Assembly: GCA_007679095.1 (NCBI GenBank) | Contig: VEFU01000004.1 | Coordinates: 62,001 to 126,000, forward strand | DNA length: 64,000 bases | From: Paenibacillus bovis | GTDB lineage: Bacteria > Bacillota > Bacilli > Bacillales > Bacillaceae_C | Direction of reading: 5' to 3' | Part shown: positions 18,517 through 27,144 of the stretch, one piece after another | How positions within the stretch are numbered: the first letter of the stretch is position 1 | How the letters are laid out: every line of letters begins with the position of its first letter | Translations under genes and position numbers: made by a program | Notes under the pieces: model-generated | Told to the model about the DNA's origin: nothing | Databases searched by the model: none | Seen by the model: only the letters and a program-made list of their open reading frames with translations

Positions 18517-19728
18517 ATGATTAATTTCAAAAAAATGTTCAGTGAAATTGAAATATCTCGTGATTTAATTCTATTACTTACAATTGGTGGTTTATACGCT
18601 TTAAGTATTGCATTATCTAATACGTTTGTTAACGTATATCTTTGGAAACAGTCGAAGGATTTCATGGACCTAGCTATATACAACCTCTCTAGTACAATAA
18701 TGCAACCAATCACTTTTTTTGTCGCAGGTAGATGGGCAAAGAAAATAGATCGGGTCATTGTTCTTCGACTAGGGGTTGTTTTCCTATCATTATTTTTCAT
18801 TGCAGTTCTTGTTTTTGGTGAACGTGCATCTAGCTTTTTAATCATACTTGGCGCCTTACTTGGTATTGGATATGGCTTTTATTGGCTAGCATTTAATGTA
18901 CTTACATTTGAGATTACTGAACCAGATACACGTGATTTTTTTAATGGTTTTATGGGGGCCTTAAGTTCTATCGGTGGAATTATTGGACCAATATCAGCAG
19001 GTTTCATCATTACACGCTTTGCTTCCAACATAGGTTACACTTTAATCTTCTCTATTTCGTTAGGGTTATTTGTAGCGGCAGTTGTGACTAGCTTATATTT
19101 AAAAAGAAGACCTTCTTCGGGCCAATACTTAATCAAAAGGATTTATCAAGAAAGAAAAAAGAATATAAACTGGAAATTGATTACAAATGCACATCTGGTA
19201 CAAGGTCTTAGGGAAGGTACATTTCTATTTGTTATTTCTGTTTTTGTCTTTATCAAAACAAATAATGAACTTGCACTAGGTACTTTTGGTCTTTTACATG
19301 CAGGAATGTCCTTTATTATGTTTTCATTAGCAACGAAACTGATAAAAAAGGAAAAACGGAAAAAAGTCATGCTATTCGGTGGTATCGTATTATATGCAGC
19401 CATTTATTTAATCGTATTTGACCCTACATACACGAGGCTGTTAATCTATGCAACGATAATCGGACTTGCCTATCCACTTATGCTTGTTCCATATTCATCT
19501 ATGACCTTTGATGTGATTGGGAAGGCTTGGAAGCCTGCTGAAATGAGAATAGAATATATAGTTGTAAGAGAAGCATTTCTAAACACCGGAAGAATCATTT
19601 CTATCTTAATTTTCATTGGTGCAATCTACTTTTTTCCAGCAGAAAAAAGTATACCAATTCTTTTACTTATATTAGGATTAGGGCATACGTTAGCTGCATT
19701 TTTATTATTAAAATTAAAGCCCCAATAA
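18517..19728 (+). CDS. yqgE: Major facilitator superfamily transporter YqgE
   Basis: 403 aa with twelve predicted membrane segments and the MFS loop RWAKKIDRVIVLRLG between segments 2 and 3. Position between sodA and pbpA matches B. subtilis yqgE. Substrate unknown. AAAGGGGAG lies upstream of the ATG. Confidence 0.88.
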   Translation: MINFKKMFSEIEISRDLILLLTIGGLYALSIALSNTFVNVYLWKQSKDFMDLAIYNLSSTIMQPITFFVAGRWAKKIDRVIVLRLGVVFLSLFFIAVLVFGERASSFLIILGALLGIGYGFYWLAFNVLTFEITEPDTRDFFNGFMGALSSIGGIIGPISAGFIITRFASNIGYTLIFSISLGLFVAAVVTSLYLKRRPSSGQYLIKRIYQERKKNINWKLITNAHLVQGLREGTFLFVISVFVFIKTNNELALGTFGLLHAGMSFIMFSLATKLIKKEKRKKVMLFGGIVLYAAIYLIVFDPTYTRLLIYATIIGLAYPLMLVPYSSMTFDVIGKAWKPAEMRIEYIVVREAFLNTGRIISILIFIGAIYFFPAEKSIPILLLILGLGHTLAAFLLLKLKPQ

Positions 19729-19808
19729 GGATAGTTGATATTTAAGTGTAGAAAAGTAGCCATTTTTCTTTTACAATGGAGGTATGAAGGCGAAGGGATT
19801 GATCCGCT

Positions 19809-21920
19809 TTGAAAAAAAAGAATAAGAATAAAACTCATGTTCCGTTTCGTATGAACATGTTGTTTTTTGTTGTATTTGTTTTATTTTCATTATTAATTCT
19901 CCGATTAGGTTTTGTCCAAATTGTGAATGGGGAAGATGCAAAGAGACAAATTGAACGGACAGATGATGTGACAGTAAGCACTTCAGTACCTAGGGGAATC
20001 ATTTATGACCGTAATCATACTCAAGTAGTGAGTAATGAGCCACAAAGAGCTATTATGTATACAGCTCCAAAGAAATTTGATCAGAAACAAACACTTGAAA
20101 CTGCTGAAAAGTTAGCACAAATGATTGAAAAGGATACCGGTAGCATTACACATCGGGATAAAGTTGACTTTTGGTTAATGAAACATCCAGAAGAAGCACT
20201 AGCAAAAGTAACTGAGGAAGAACTAGACTCACTAGAGAGTAATGAAATATATAAATTACAGCGCGAACGAGTTACAGATGAAGAGTTAGCTTCCCTAACG
20301 GATGACGAGTTAGAAGTTTTGGCTATTTATCGAGAGATGACAAGTGGATATGCTCTAGATCCACAATTTATTAAGAATAAAGATGTAACATTAGAGGAAC
20401 TTGCTGTTGTGAGTGAACATTTATATATGCTCCCAGGTGTAGATACAACAATGGATTGGGATCGTACATACTTATATGGAGATTCCTTGAAAACAATTTT
20501 AGGTATTGTAAAACCAGGTTTACCAGCTGAGAAGCTTGATTATTATGAAGCAAGAGGTTACAGTCGTAATGATCGAGTAGGAGTAAGTTATATTGAAATG
20601 CAATATGAAGATGTCCTTCGAGGACAAAAAGAAAAAACAAAGAATATAACAAGATCTGGAGAGGTCCTTGAAAAAGAACTACTTCAAGAAGGTCAACGTG
20701 GGAAAGATCTCGTCCTGTCTATGGACATGGAATTACAAATGGAAATTGATAAAATTATTGAAGAAGAATTAAAAGCTTCAAAAGAGAAACCAGGCACTAA
20801 TTTGTTAGATCGTGCATTTGTGACAGTAATGGACCCTCATACAGGAGAAATACTTGCGTTATCAGGTAAGCAATATTCATTAGATGAGGATACCAATGAA
20901 TATACCTTTAAAGACTTTGCTGCCGGGAATTTTACGACAGCATATGTACCAGGATCTGCCATAAAAGGTGCTACGGTTTTATCGGGCTACATGACTGGAG
21001 TTATTAAACCTGGCTCATACTTGATTGATGAACCAATTGTACTCCCAAGTACACCTACTATGAGTTCATGGTTTAATTCTAGTAGAAAAATGAACATTAA
21101 TGATACGTATGCGATTGTACGTTCTTCTAACTCTTACATGTTTAAACTTGCAATAGCTATGGGTGATGGACAGTATAAGCCTGGCCAATTAATTATGGAT
21201 AAAATAAAGTCATTTAATCAAATGCGCTATCACTTTAGCCAATTTGGTTTAGGAATTAGAACCGGAATTGATCTTCCTGGGGAACAGATAGGGTATAAAG
21301 GAAATATTGAAGAAGCGGTAGCAGGTAACGCTTTACACTTTGCTATTGGACAATATGATTCCTATACAACGTTACAGCTTGCTCAATATATTTCCACGAT
21401 TGCAAATGGCGGTTACCGCATGGAACCTCATGTAGTGAAGGAGATTCGTGAACCGGGCGATGGAGATGGTACACTCGGTCCGATAGTGAAGGAAATTCAG
21501 CCGAAAGTATTAAATCGTATTGATGCAACAGATAAAGAAATTGAACACGTGCAAAATGCGATGTGGGGTGTATTTCATAATAATTCTATCGGTACAGGTC
21601 GTGCTTTTGATGCTGAACCATATCGTAAATATCGTGCTGCTGGTAAAACAGGAACAGCTGAGACATATGATCAAGGTAAAAAAGTATGGAATTTGACACT
21701 TGTCGGCTATGCACCATTTGAAAACCCGGAAATCGCATTTTCAGTTGTCGTTCCTTCAGCTTATCTTGATGGGTATAATGATACTGGAATCAACTCATTA
21801 ATTGGAAAAAGAGTTCTAAAAGCATATTTTGATTTAAAAGCAGAACGAGCAAATAACAATGCAGATTCTAATGAAGATGATGAAACATCTGATAATCAAG
21901 AAGAAAATAATGAAAATTAA
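19809..21920 (+). CDS. pbpA: Class B penicillin-binding protein (PBP2A type)
   Basis: Peptidoglycan transpeptidase of the elongation machinery. 703 aa: cytoplasmic basic tail, one membrane anchor (residues 15-37), a dimerisation/pedestal domain, then the transpeptidase with S383-x-x-K386 (GSAIKG), SSN, and K613-TGT (AGKTGTAET). Acidic low-complexity C-terminus (DSNEDDETSDNQEENNEN). Start is TTG at 19809, with AAGGG upstream. In B. subtilis the pst phosphate operon follows; here it is absent and yqzC/yqzD come next. Confidence 0.95.
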   Translation: MKKKNKNKTHVPFRMNMLFFVVFVLFSLLILRLGFVQIVNGEDAKRQIERTDDVTVSTSVPRGIIYDRNHTQVVSNEPQRAIMYTAPKKFDQKQTLETAEKLAQMIEKDTGSITHRDKVDFWLMKHPEEALAKVTEEELDSLESNEIYKLQRERVTDEELASLTDDELEVLAIYREMTSGYALDPQFIKNKDVTLEELAVVSEHLYMLPGVDTTMDWDRTYLYGDSLKTILGIVKPGLPAEKLDYYEARGYSRNDRVGVSYIEMQYEDVLRGQKEKTKNITRSGEVLEKELLQEGQRGKDLVLSMDMELQMEIDKIIEEELKASKEKPGTNLLDRAFVTVMDPHTGEILALSGKQYSLDEDTNEYTFKDFAAGNFTTAYVPGSAIKGATVLSGYMTGVIKPGSYLIDEPIVLPSTPTMSSWFNSSRKMNINDTYAIVRSSNSYMFKLAIAMGDGQYKPGQLIMDKIKSFNQMRYHFSQFGLGIRTGIDLPGEQIGYKGNIEEAVAGNALHFAIGQYDSYTTLQLAQYISTIANGGYRMEPHVVKEIREPGDGDGTLGPIVKEIQPKVLNRIDATDKEIEHVQNAMWGVFHNNSIGTGRAFDAEPYRKYRAAGKTGTAETYDQGKKVWNLTLVGYAPFENPEIAFSVVVPSAYLDGYNDTGINSLIGKRVLKAYFDLKAERANNNADSNEDDETSDNQEENNEN

Positions 21921-21950
21921 AAAGCAGGTATTAGCTACCTGCTTTTTTCT
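21919..21950. terminator. Bidirectional terminator between pbpA and yqzC
   Basis: AAAAAGCAGGTA pairs with TACCTGCTTTTT around 5 nt; it serves convergent genes. Confidence 0.92.
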
Positions 21951-22443
21951 TTGTAATAATATTGGCAATTTCTTCTATTTCCATTGCAGTATGTAATTCA
22001 TACGTTCCAACTTGAATATAGCGTTGCAAATCTTGGTTAGCTAAATAATCATTGAATTCTTTTGCATTGTCGATAATATCAACTTCTACTAGCTGTTTAC
22101 TAATATCATTGGAAGACATACCTGCATGAATAGTTAATATATAATGAACAGGTGTTGCTTCCTTTGTTTCTTGTTGTCCGGTTTCTTGCTCATCTGCTTT
22201 TTCTTCAATCTTTTTGTTCTCTGCTTCTTTTTGTTCTGCTACCAATGCATCATATTGAGATTTCCAATGCTTTATATCACTTTTCAATGTTTCGTATTCA
22301 CTTTTTTCTATTTCTATATAACCCGCTTTTACTTCGTGTTTATCGGAAGCTTGTTCTTCGAGGAGAAATTGTTTATAAACAAATAAAAGAATACTTGCAA
22401 GTAATAAACCGTATGCAAATGCTCTTGTAGAATTTCGATTCAC
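21931..22443 (-). CDS. yqzC: YqzC, MltG/YceG-like N-terminal anchored protein
   Basis: 170 aa: one membrane segment (residues 9-26), a highly charged coiled-coil-like linker (about 45-100), and a C-terminal module (YILTIHAGMSSNDISKQLVEVDIID .. YIQVGTYELHTAM) resembling the LysM-like domain of endolytic transglycosylase MltG, without the catalytic domain. Start is GTG at 22443 behind GGGAGGG. Adjacent to yqzD by 3 nt, one operon. Confidence 0.85.
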   Translation of the reverse strand: MNRNSTRAFAYGLLLASILLFVYKQFLLEEQASDKHEVKAGYIEIEKSEYETLKSDIKHWKSQYDALVAEQKEAENKKIEEKADEQETGQQETKEATPVHYILTIHAGMSSNDISKQLVEVDIIDNAKEFNDYLANQDLQRYIQVGTYELHTAMEIEEIANIITKKKAGS

Positions 22444-22446
22444 TTA

Positions 22447-22800
22447 TTAAACCCTCCCAAATGTTTGGTGGATAATAGTTTTTACTGTTTCCAATGGTAA
22501 GGAGGATTGTTTTGAAATTTGGTGTACATTTTTTCCTTGTTTATGTAATGCAATAACAAGATTCTTTAAGATTTCGTTTGGTTCTAGTGAATTTCGAGAA
22601 ATTATATCAACACCTTGCTCCATTAACAATTCTTCTTCTAATACTTTTAATCGTTTTTTTACCAAGTATTGCTCTTGTAATATGGTCATATTAAGTTGTT
22701 CTACTTCTTTTTCCAGCGATTTAACTTTATCTGGTTGTAAGAAGGAAATAATAAAAAGGATGATGGAAGCTGCTAATAAAATAATGATAATCGTATCCAT
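22447..22800 (-). CDS. yqzD: YqzD family membrane-anchored protein
   Basis: 117 aa: N-terminal membrane segment (3-22), a coiled coil (about 26-62), and a short helical C-terminal module that could be a helix-turn-helix (NVHQISKQSSLPLETVKTII). Conserved partner of YqzC in Bacillaceae; function unknown. Its last bases are separated from yqzC by 3 nt. Confidence 0.83.
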   Translation of the reverse strand: MDTIIIILLAASIILFIISFLQPDKVKSLEKEVEQLNMTILQEQYLVKKRLKVLEEELLMEQGVDIISRNSLEPNEILKNLVIALHKQGKNVHQISKQSSLPLETVKTIIHQTFGRV

Positions 22801-22979
22801 GTTTCACCTCAGTTGCATGATATATACTAGTTATACCATAGATTGCGTCTATCCTCTATGAATGATATGCTGAATCGAGTAATTCAGCAAAAATCCACTA
22901 GCATTTCTCAAAAAATAGTGCTATTATAGAAAAGTCGTATCAATAGTGTAGAATGCATTGAAGATTTGGAGGGAAATAC

Positions 22980-23129
22980 ATGCGTGTTAATATTACTTTA
23001 GCTTGCACGGAATGCAGTGAGCGTAATTATATTTCAACAAAAAATAAACGTACTACTACTGACCGTCTTGAGCTTAAAAAATACTGCCCAAGAGAAAAAC
23101 GAGTTACTTTGCACCGTGAAACTAAATAA
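22980..23129 (+). CDS. rpmG: 50S ribosomal protein L33 (RpmG1 type)
   Basis: 49 aa, too short for many ORF callers. It contains [11 protein letters not shown] and [20 protein letters not shown]. Cysteines C9, C12 and C36 are present, but the fourth position of the zinc ribbon is Glu, so tight zinc binding is doubtful; several L33 paralogues share this. TTTGGAGGG lies 6 nt before ATG 22980. Strong terminator follows. Confidence 0.96.
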   Translation: MRVNITLACTECSERNYISTKNKRTTTDRLELKKYCPREKRVTLHRETK

Positions 23130-23139
23130 ATAATCGAAC

Positions 23140-23180
23140 AAAAGCCAAAAACACTCTTCCATAGTGTTTTTGGCTTTTTT
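23140..23180 (+). terminator. Terminator after rpmG
   Basis: AAAGCCAAAAACACT pairs with AGTGTTTTTGGCTTT around 7 nt, then a T-run. A TATAAT (23183-23188) starts 3 nt later and is the probable -10 of the next operon, so its -35 would lie inside the terminator stem. Confidence 0.93.
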
Positions 23181-23211
23181 GCTATAATAGAGGAACAATG
23201 GAGTGGTGATG

Positions 23212-23787
23212 GTGAATAAAGCGAATTTAAGAAACCAAATGAAAGCACAATTGAATAATTTGGATCAAGTTACATATGAACATTACTCATATCAGATTGC
23301 ACAAACGCTTTTTTCTTCAAATGAATGGAAAGAAGCGGATACAATTGCCATTACAGTTTCCAATTTTCCTGAAGTAGATACAAGACAAATAATAAGAAAA
23401 GGCTGGGAACAAGGGAAAAGAATGGTTGTACCAAAATGTATCCCGAAAACAAGGGAAATGAAATTTAAGGAAATATCATCGTTTGCGCAATTGGAAATTA
23501 TCTATCATGGTTTATTAGAACCTAAAAACGATGAAACAAAAGAAATCCCCAAAAATGAAATTAAATTAATGATTGTTCCTGGGCTTGCATTTAATGTAAA
23601 AGGATATCGTTTGGGATTTGGTGGTGGCTATTATGATCGGTACTTAAGTGATTTTATTGGGAGAACATTAGCTCTTGCCTTTTCAGAACAAGTACTAGAT
23701 GAAATTCCAATCGAGTCATTTGATTTACCAGTCATGAAAATAATAACAGAAATGAAAATTATAGACTGCAATAGCTTTACGGAATAA
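23212..23787 (+). CDS. yqgN: 5-formyltetrahydrofolate cyclo-ligase
   Basis: Converts 5-formyl-THF to methenyl-THF with ATP. 191 aa. The diagnostic GFGGGYYDRYL and the conserved basic WEQGKRMVVPK and LMIVPGLAF motifs are present. Several starts compete within 10 bases (GTG 23203, GTG 23206 out of frame order, ATG 23209, GTG 23212); GTG 23212 has the best spacing from GGAG. First gene of a run yqgN-yqgO-gluP-yqgQ-glcK. Confidence 0.94.
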   Translation: MNKANLRNQMKAQLNNLDQVTYEHYSYQIAQTLFSSNEWKEADTIAITVSNFPEVDTRQIIRKGWEQGKRMVVPKCIPKTREMKFKEISSFAQLEIIYHGLLEPKNDETKEIPKNEIKLMIVPGLAFNVKGYRLGFGGGYYDRYLSDFIGRTLALAFSEQVLDEIPIESFDLPVMKIITEMKIIDCNSFTE

Positions 23788-23826
23788 TTCCTCCTTATCA
23801 AGTCATTCTAAGCATAGGAGGGATGT

Positions 23827-24009
23827 ATGATGAAAACAAGCTTAACATTACTGATGGTTGGCACTGCACTTGGAGCTGCATATAAATATCGCTATAAATT
23901 ATTAGATATGGCACTAAGTAACGATTATTTAAGTAAACTTAGTGTAAATACAGTAATGAAAATACCAGGAGTTAAAGACCGTGTGATCGGGTCAGTTTTT
24001 GGTAAATAA
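23827..24009 (+). CDS. yqgO: YqgO family small membrane protein
   Basis: 60 aa with an N-terminal hydrophobic stretch (LTLLMVGTALGAAYKYRYK). Same position and size as B. subtilis yqgO; unknown function. AGGAGGG precedes tandem ATGs at 23827 and 23830. Confidence 0.8.
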   Translation: MMKTSLTLLMVGTALGAAYKYRYKLLDMALSNDYLSKLSVNTVMKIPGVKDRVIGSVFGK

Positions 24010-24018
24010 AAAATAGAC

Positions 24019-24115
24019 GAGCATCCTAGTAGTGTATTCCCAGTATTAGAAGTTAAAATAAAGTATATATAATTAATTAGGCAAAGGAATACATGTATCT
24101 AGGTGCTCTTTTTTT
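24019..24115 (+). ncRNA. Structured element: terminator with two-part stem and 45-nt apical region
   Basis: GAGCATCCTAG (24019-24029) pairs with CTAGGTGCTC (24099-24108) with one bulge; inside it GTATTCC (24034-24040) pairs with GGAATAC (24086-24092). A seven-T tract follows. The 45-nt A/T-rich apical part is unexplained. It could be an ordinary terminator of yqgO or a conditional attenuator in front of gluP. Confidence 0.5.
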
Positions 24116-24156
24116 ATGATACTTCTTTGTGAATGTAGAAAGTGGGGAAAATTGTA

Positions 24157-25674
24157 TTGGTAGAGCGTGAACATTTCTTACAATGGATACTATCTTATTC
24201 TTTTATTAATGATAGTGGTTATCGACTCATAAGGGTAAATGAAAACCAAACAGAGATGTGGTTTGAAAATCCAAAAAATAAACAGGCACGAATTATTCGT
24301 TTAGTTCAAAAAAACTTAGATTGGGCAAATGCTGTTAAAAGAGATCAACAAATGGCATTAGTACAAGCAGAGAAATTACGGAAACATTTGTATTTACGAG
24401 AACTTAACATCCTCAACATATACGTTTCTCCATATCCACCTGTAGATGAAGCGAATAATACATTCGAAAATATCTTAACGATAAAACCAGGTAAAACAAA
24501 ATTTTCTACCCTCTTAGTTACTAGAGATAATTTGGACGAGTCAATAGCAAAAATTGAAAGTTTGACTAATGGGAAACTTGAATTTACCTTAAAAGATCAA
24601 TATGAAGAATCAGAGATATTTGTACTAAGGCAAGCAGTCCTACAAAAGGCAGTAATGCAAGAGAAGGAAGAACGTAGTATTTTTGAACATTCCAAACCAT
24701 TATTCACTTATATTTTAATGGCGATTCAAGTAGTAATGTTTTTAATTTTAGAATCGAAGGGTGGGAGTACAAACTCAGAAACATTGATTCAATTTGGTGC
24801 CAAATATAATCCCTTAATCATGGAAGGTGAATGGTGGAGGTTTATCACGCCAGTTTTTTTACATATTGGATTCTTACATCTTGTCATGAATACACTCGCG
24901 TTATATTATTTAGGTACTGCAGTTGAAAAAATGTTTGGGCATACACGTTTTATTTGGATTTATTTATTCTCAGGATTCATCGGCTCACTAGCTAGCTTTA
25001 TATTAAGTCCTAATCTATCAGCTGGTGCAAGCGGTGCTATCTTTGGATGTTTTGGAGCCCTTTTATACTTAGCTGTTGTTAACACCCCGTTATTCTTTAG
25101 AACAATGGGAATGAATGTCATCATTATGATTGGTATTAACTTAGTATTTGGCTTTACTGTACCAGGCATTGATAATGCAGGTCATATTGGCGGATTAATT
25201 GGTGGTTTTTTAGCGACTGCGATCGTCAATTTTCCTAAAAAACGGAATATGAAAATACAAGGAATTGCATTGTTAGGAACACTAATTATTACAGTTGGCT
25301 GTCTGTTTATTGGTTATCAAATAGATCGACCAGATGTAGTGAATGCACAATTGCAAGAAAAAATGGAAAAGGGTAATGTGGATGAGGCATATGAATTTGC
25401 TTCTAATTATATTGCCGATGGAAAAGGAAACGCGGTTACATATTTTCAATTGTCTTATTTAGAAATTCAATTACAGAAATATGATGATGCAAAACAGCAT
25501 TTATTAAAAGCGATTGAGCTCAATCCTAATTTCCATGAAGCTCATTTCAATATTTCATTATTATATTATGATGAAGGAAATTACGATAAAGCAAAAGAAC
25601 ACGTAGAAAAAGCAGCTTCGTTATCAAATGAACAAAAATATAAAGATTTTCTAGAAAATATTAGTCAATCCTAG
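24157..25674 (+). CDS. gluP: Rhomboid intramembrane serine protease GluP with TPR domain
   Basis: Cleaves membrane proteins within the bilayer; B. subtilis GluP (YqgP) acts on the magnesium transporter MgtE. 505 aa: a soluble N-terminal domain (about 1-170), seven membrane segments with the catalytic Ser292 in GASGAIFG and His343 in NAGHIGG, then TPR repeats (about 395-500). TTG 24157 is preferred over GTG 24142 because AAGTGGGG lies between them. Followed 13 nt later by yqgQ. Confidence 0.93.
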   Translation: MVEREHFLQWILSYSFINDSGYRLIRVNENQTEMWFENPKNKQARIIRLVQKNLDWANAVKRDQQMALVQAEKLRKHLYLRELNILNIYVSPYPPVDEANNTFENILTIKPGKTKFSTLLVTRDNLDESIAKIESLTNGKLEFTLKDQYEESEIFVLRQAVLQKAVMQEKEERSIFEHSKPLFTYILMAIQVVMFLILESKGGSTNSETLIQFGAKYNPLIMEGEWWRFITPVFLHIGFLHLVMNTLALYYLGTAVEKMFGHTRFIWIYLFSGFIGSLASFILSPNLSAGASGAIFGCFGALLYLAVVNTPLFFRTMGMNVIIMIGINLVFGFTVPGIDNAGHIGGLIGGFLATAIVNFPKKRNMKIQGIALLGTLIITVGCLFIGYQIDRPDVVNAQLQEKMEKGNVDEAYEFASNYIADGKGNAVTYFQLSYLEIQLQKYDDAKQHLLKAIELNPNFHEAHFNISLLYYDEGNYDKAKEHVEKAASLSNEQKYKDFLENISQS

Positions 25675-25687
25675 TGTGGTGTGTTGG

Positions 25688-25894
25688 TTGAATTCAGTAT
25701 ATGATGTACAGCAATTACTTAAAAAATTTGGTACAATCGTCTATATAGGTGAAAGAATGTTGGATTTAGAAATAATGGAATCCGAATTAAAAGAACTATA
25801 CTTTCATCATTTTATAAGTATAGAAGAATTTCAATTAGGTCTTGCAATATTGCGTAATGAAATGAAAAAAGAGGAAAAGAAGAGAGAGGGTTAA
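25688..25894 (+). CDS. yqgQ: YqgQ family small protein (DUF910)
   Basis: 68 aa helical protein; VYDVQQLLKKFGTIVYIGER and LDLEIMESELKELY are the family hallmarks. TTG at 25688 gives the usual N-terminus; the longer frame from GTG 25676 adds four residues. Unknown function, always next to glucokinase in Bacillaceae (3-nt gap here). Confidence 0.88.
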   Translation: MNSVYDVQQLLKKFGTIVYIGERMLDLEIMESELKELYFHHFISIEEFQLGLAILRNEMKKEEKKREG

Positions 25895-25897
25895 GAA

Positions 25898-26866
25898 ATG
25901 AACAATGAAAAATGGTTATTAGGTATTGATATTGGGGGAACATCAGTAAAATTAGCTTTCGTAACAGAAGCAGGTGATATACTACATAAATGGGAAATAC
26001 CTACAAATACTGAAAATCAGGGGAAAACAATTATATTTGATATTGGTGCTGCAGTTAGCGAAAAACTTACTGAGTTAAACGAAACAAAGGAAAAATTAAA
26101 AGCTGCTGGAGTTGGTGCTCCTGGCCCTGTTAATACAGAAGAAGGGTTACTATTTGAAGCAGTGAATTTAGGCTGGCAAGGTACAATTCATCTTCGTGAC
26201 TTGGTTCAAGAGCAAGTTGGAGTTCCTGTTGCAATCGAAAATGATGCAAATGTTGCTGCTCTAGGTGAGATGTGGAAGGGTGCTGGACTTGGAGCAAAAG
26301 ACTTAATTTGTATTACACTCGGTACAGGTGTTGGCGGTGGAGTTATCGTAAATGGTGATATCGTACATGGTGCAAAAGGTGCTGCTGGAGAAATTGGACA
26401 TATTACCTCTGTTCCGAACGGTGGGTATCAATGTAATTGTGGGAAAACAGGCTGTTTAGAAACATTAGCATCTGCAACTGGAATAGTTCGTACTGCTAAA
26501 GATAAATTAGAAGGTAGTGCTGTAGATTCTACTTTACGACAATATTTACAAAACAATGATTTAACAGCTAAGGCTATTTTTGATGCTGCAAAAGCTGGAG
26601 ATCAACTTGCGCTAGAGACTGTTGATTCACTTGCGGACCATTTAGGACTAGCAATTGCAAACATTGGCAGTCTATTCAATCCTGAGCGTGTTGTAATTGG
26701 AGGTGGAGTATCTAAAGCTGGTAACATCTTGTTGGAAAAAATTGAAGAATACTTTGTTAAGTATACATTTAAACCTGTTGCTCAATCTACAAAACTTGTT
26801 TTCGCACAATTAGGTAATGATGCAGGAATAGTTGGAGCGGCTTGGTTAGCAGCAAACAAAAACTAA
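25898..26866 (+). CDS. glcK: Glucokinase (ROK family)
   Basis: Phosphorylates glucose with ATP. 322 aa. LGIDIGGTSVK is the ATP phosphate-binding loop, GVGAPGPV and the catalytic Asp in IENDANVAALGE follow, and the ROK zinc motif CNCGKTGCLE is intact. GAGAGGG upstream of the ATG. End of the yqgN-glcK run, closed by a terminator. Confidence 0.96.
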   Translation: MNNEKWLLGIDIGGTSVKLAFVTEAGDILHKWEIPTNTENQGKTIIFDIGAAVSEKLTELNETKEKLKAAGVGAPGPVNTEEGLLFEAVNLGWQGTIHLRDLVQEQVGVPVAIENDANVAALGEMWKGAGLGAKDLICITLGTGVGGGVIVNGDIVHGAKGAAGEIGHITSVPNGGYQCNCGKTGCLETLASATGIVRTAKDKLEGSAVDSTLRQYLQNNDLTAKAIFDAAKAGDQLALETVDSLADHLGLAIANIGSLFNPERVVIGGGVSKAGNILLEKIEEYFVKYTFKPVAQSTKLVFAQLGNDAGIVGAAWLAANKN

Positions 26867-26878
26867 CATAAAATATAT

Positions 26879-26918
26879 AAAGAAGGATAGAGGAGAGAAA
26901 TCAGCTATCCTTCTTTTT
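26879..26918 (+). terminator. Terminator after glcK
   Basis: AAAGAAGGATAG pairs with CTATCCTTCTTT, 14-nt loop, T-run. Confidence 0.88.
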
Positions 26919-26957
26919 GTGTCTAAAAAGTGAAAATTAAATTATTGGACAAGTATT

Positions 26958-26986
26958 TGAAACTTTTGTCTGAGTTTATTCGTCTA
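26958..26986 (+). promoter_or_regulatory. ECF-sigma (SigM/SigX-like) promoter upstream of the LtaS-type gene
   Basis: TGAAAC (26958-26963), 17 bp, then CGTCTA (26981-26986) matches the -35/-10 elements of B. subtilis SigM-type cell-envelope stress promoters. It lies about 160 bp before the GTG of the LtaS-like gene, leaving a long leader. Confidence 0.62.
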
Positions 26987-27144
26987 TATATAGGGTAAGA
27001 AATATGAAGCTATGTCGATTTATTGTGTTTTTTAATCATTGCGTCTGAAAAAGAAAGGGAATATGATATTGATTAGAATTTCACGATTTACAAAATGTAA
27101 GAATAACATCTTATAAGGGTCACCTAAATAGGGAGGCTATTTTA

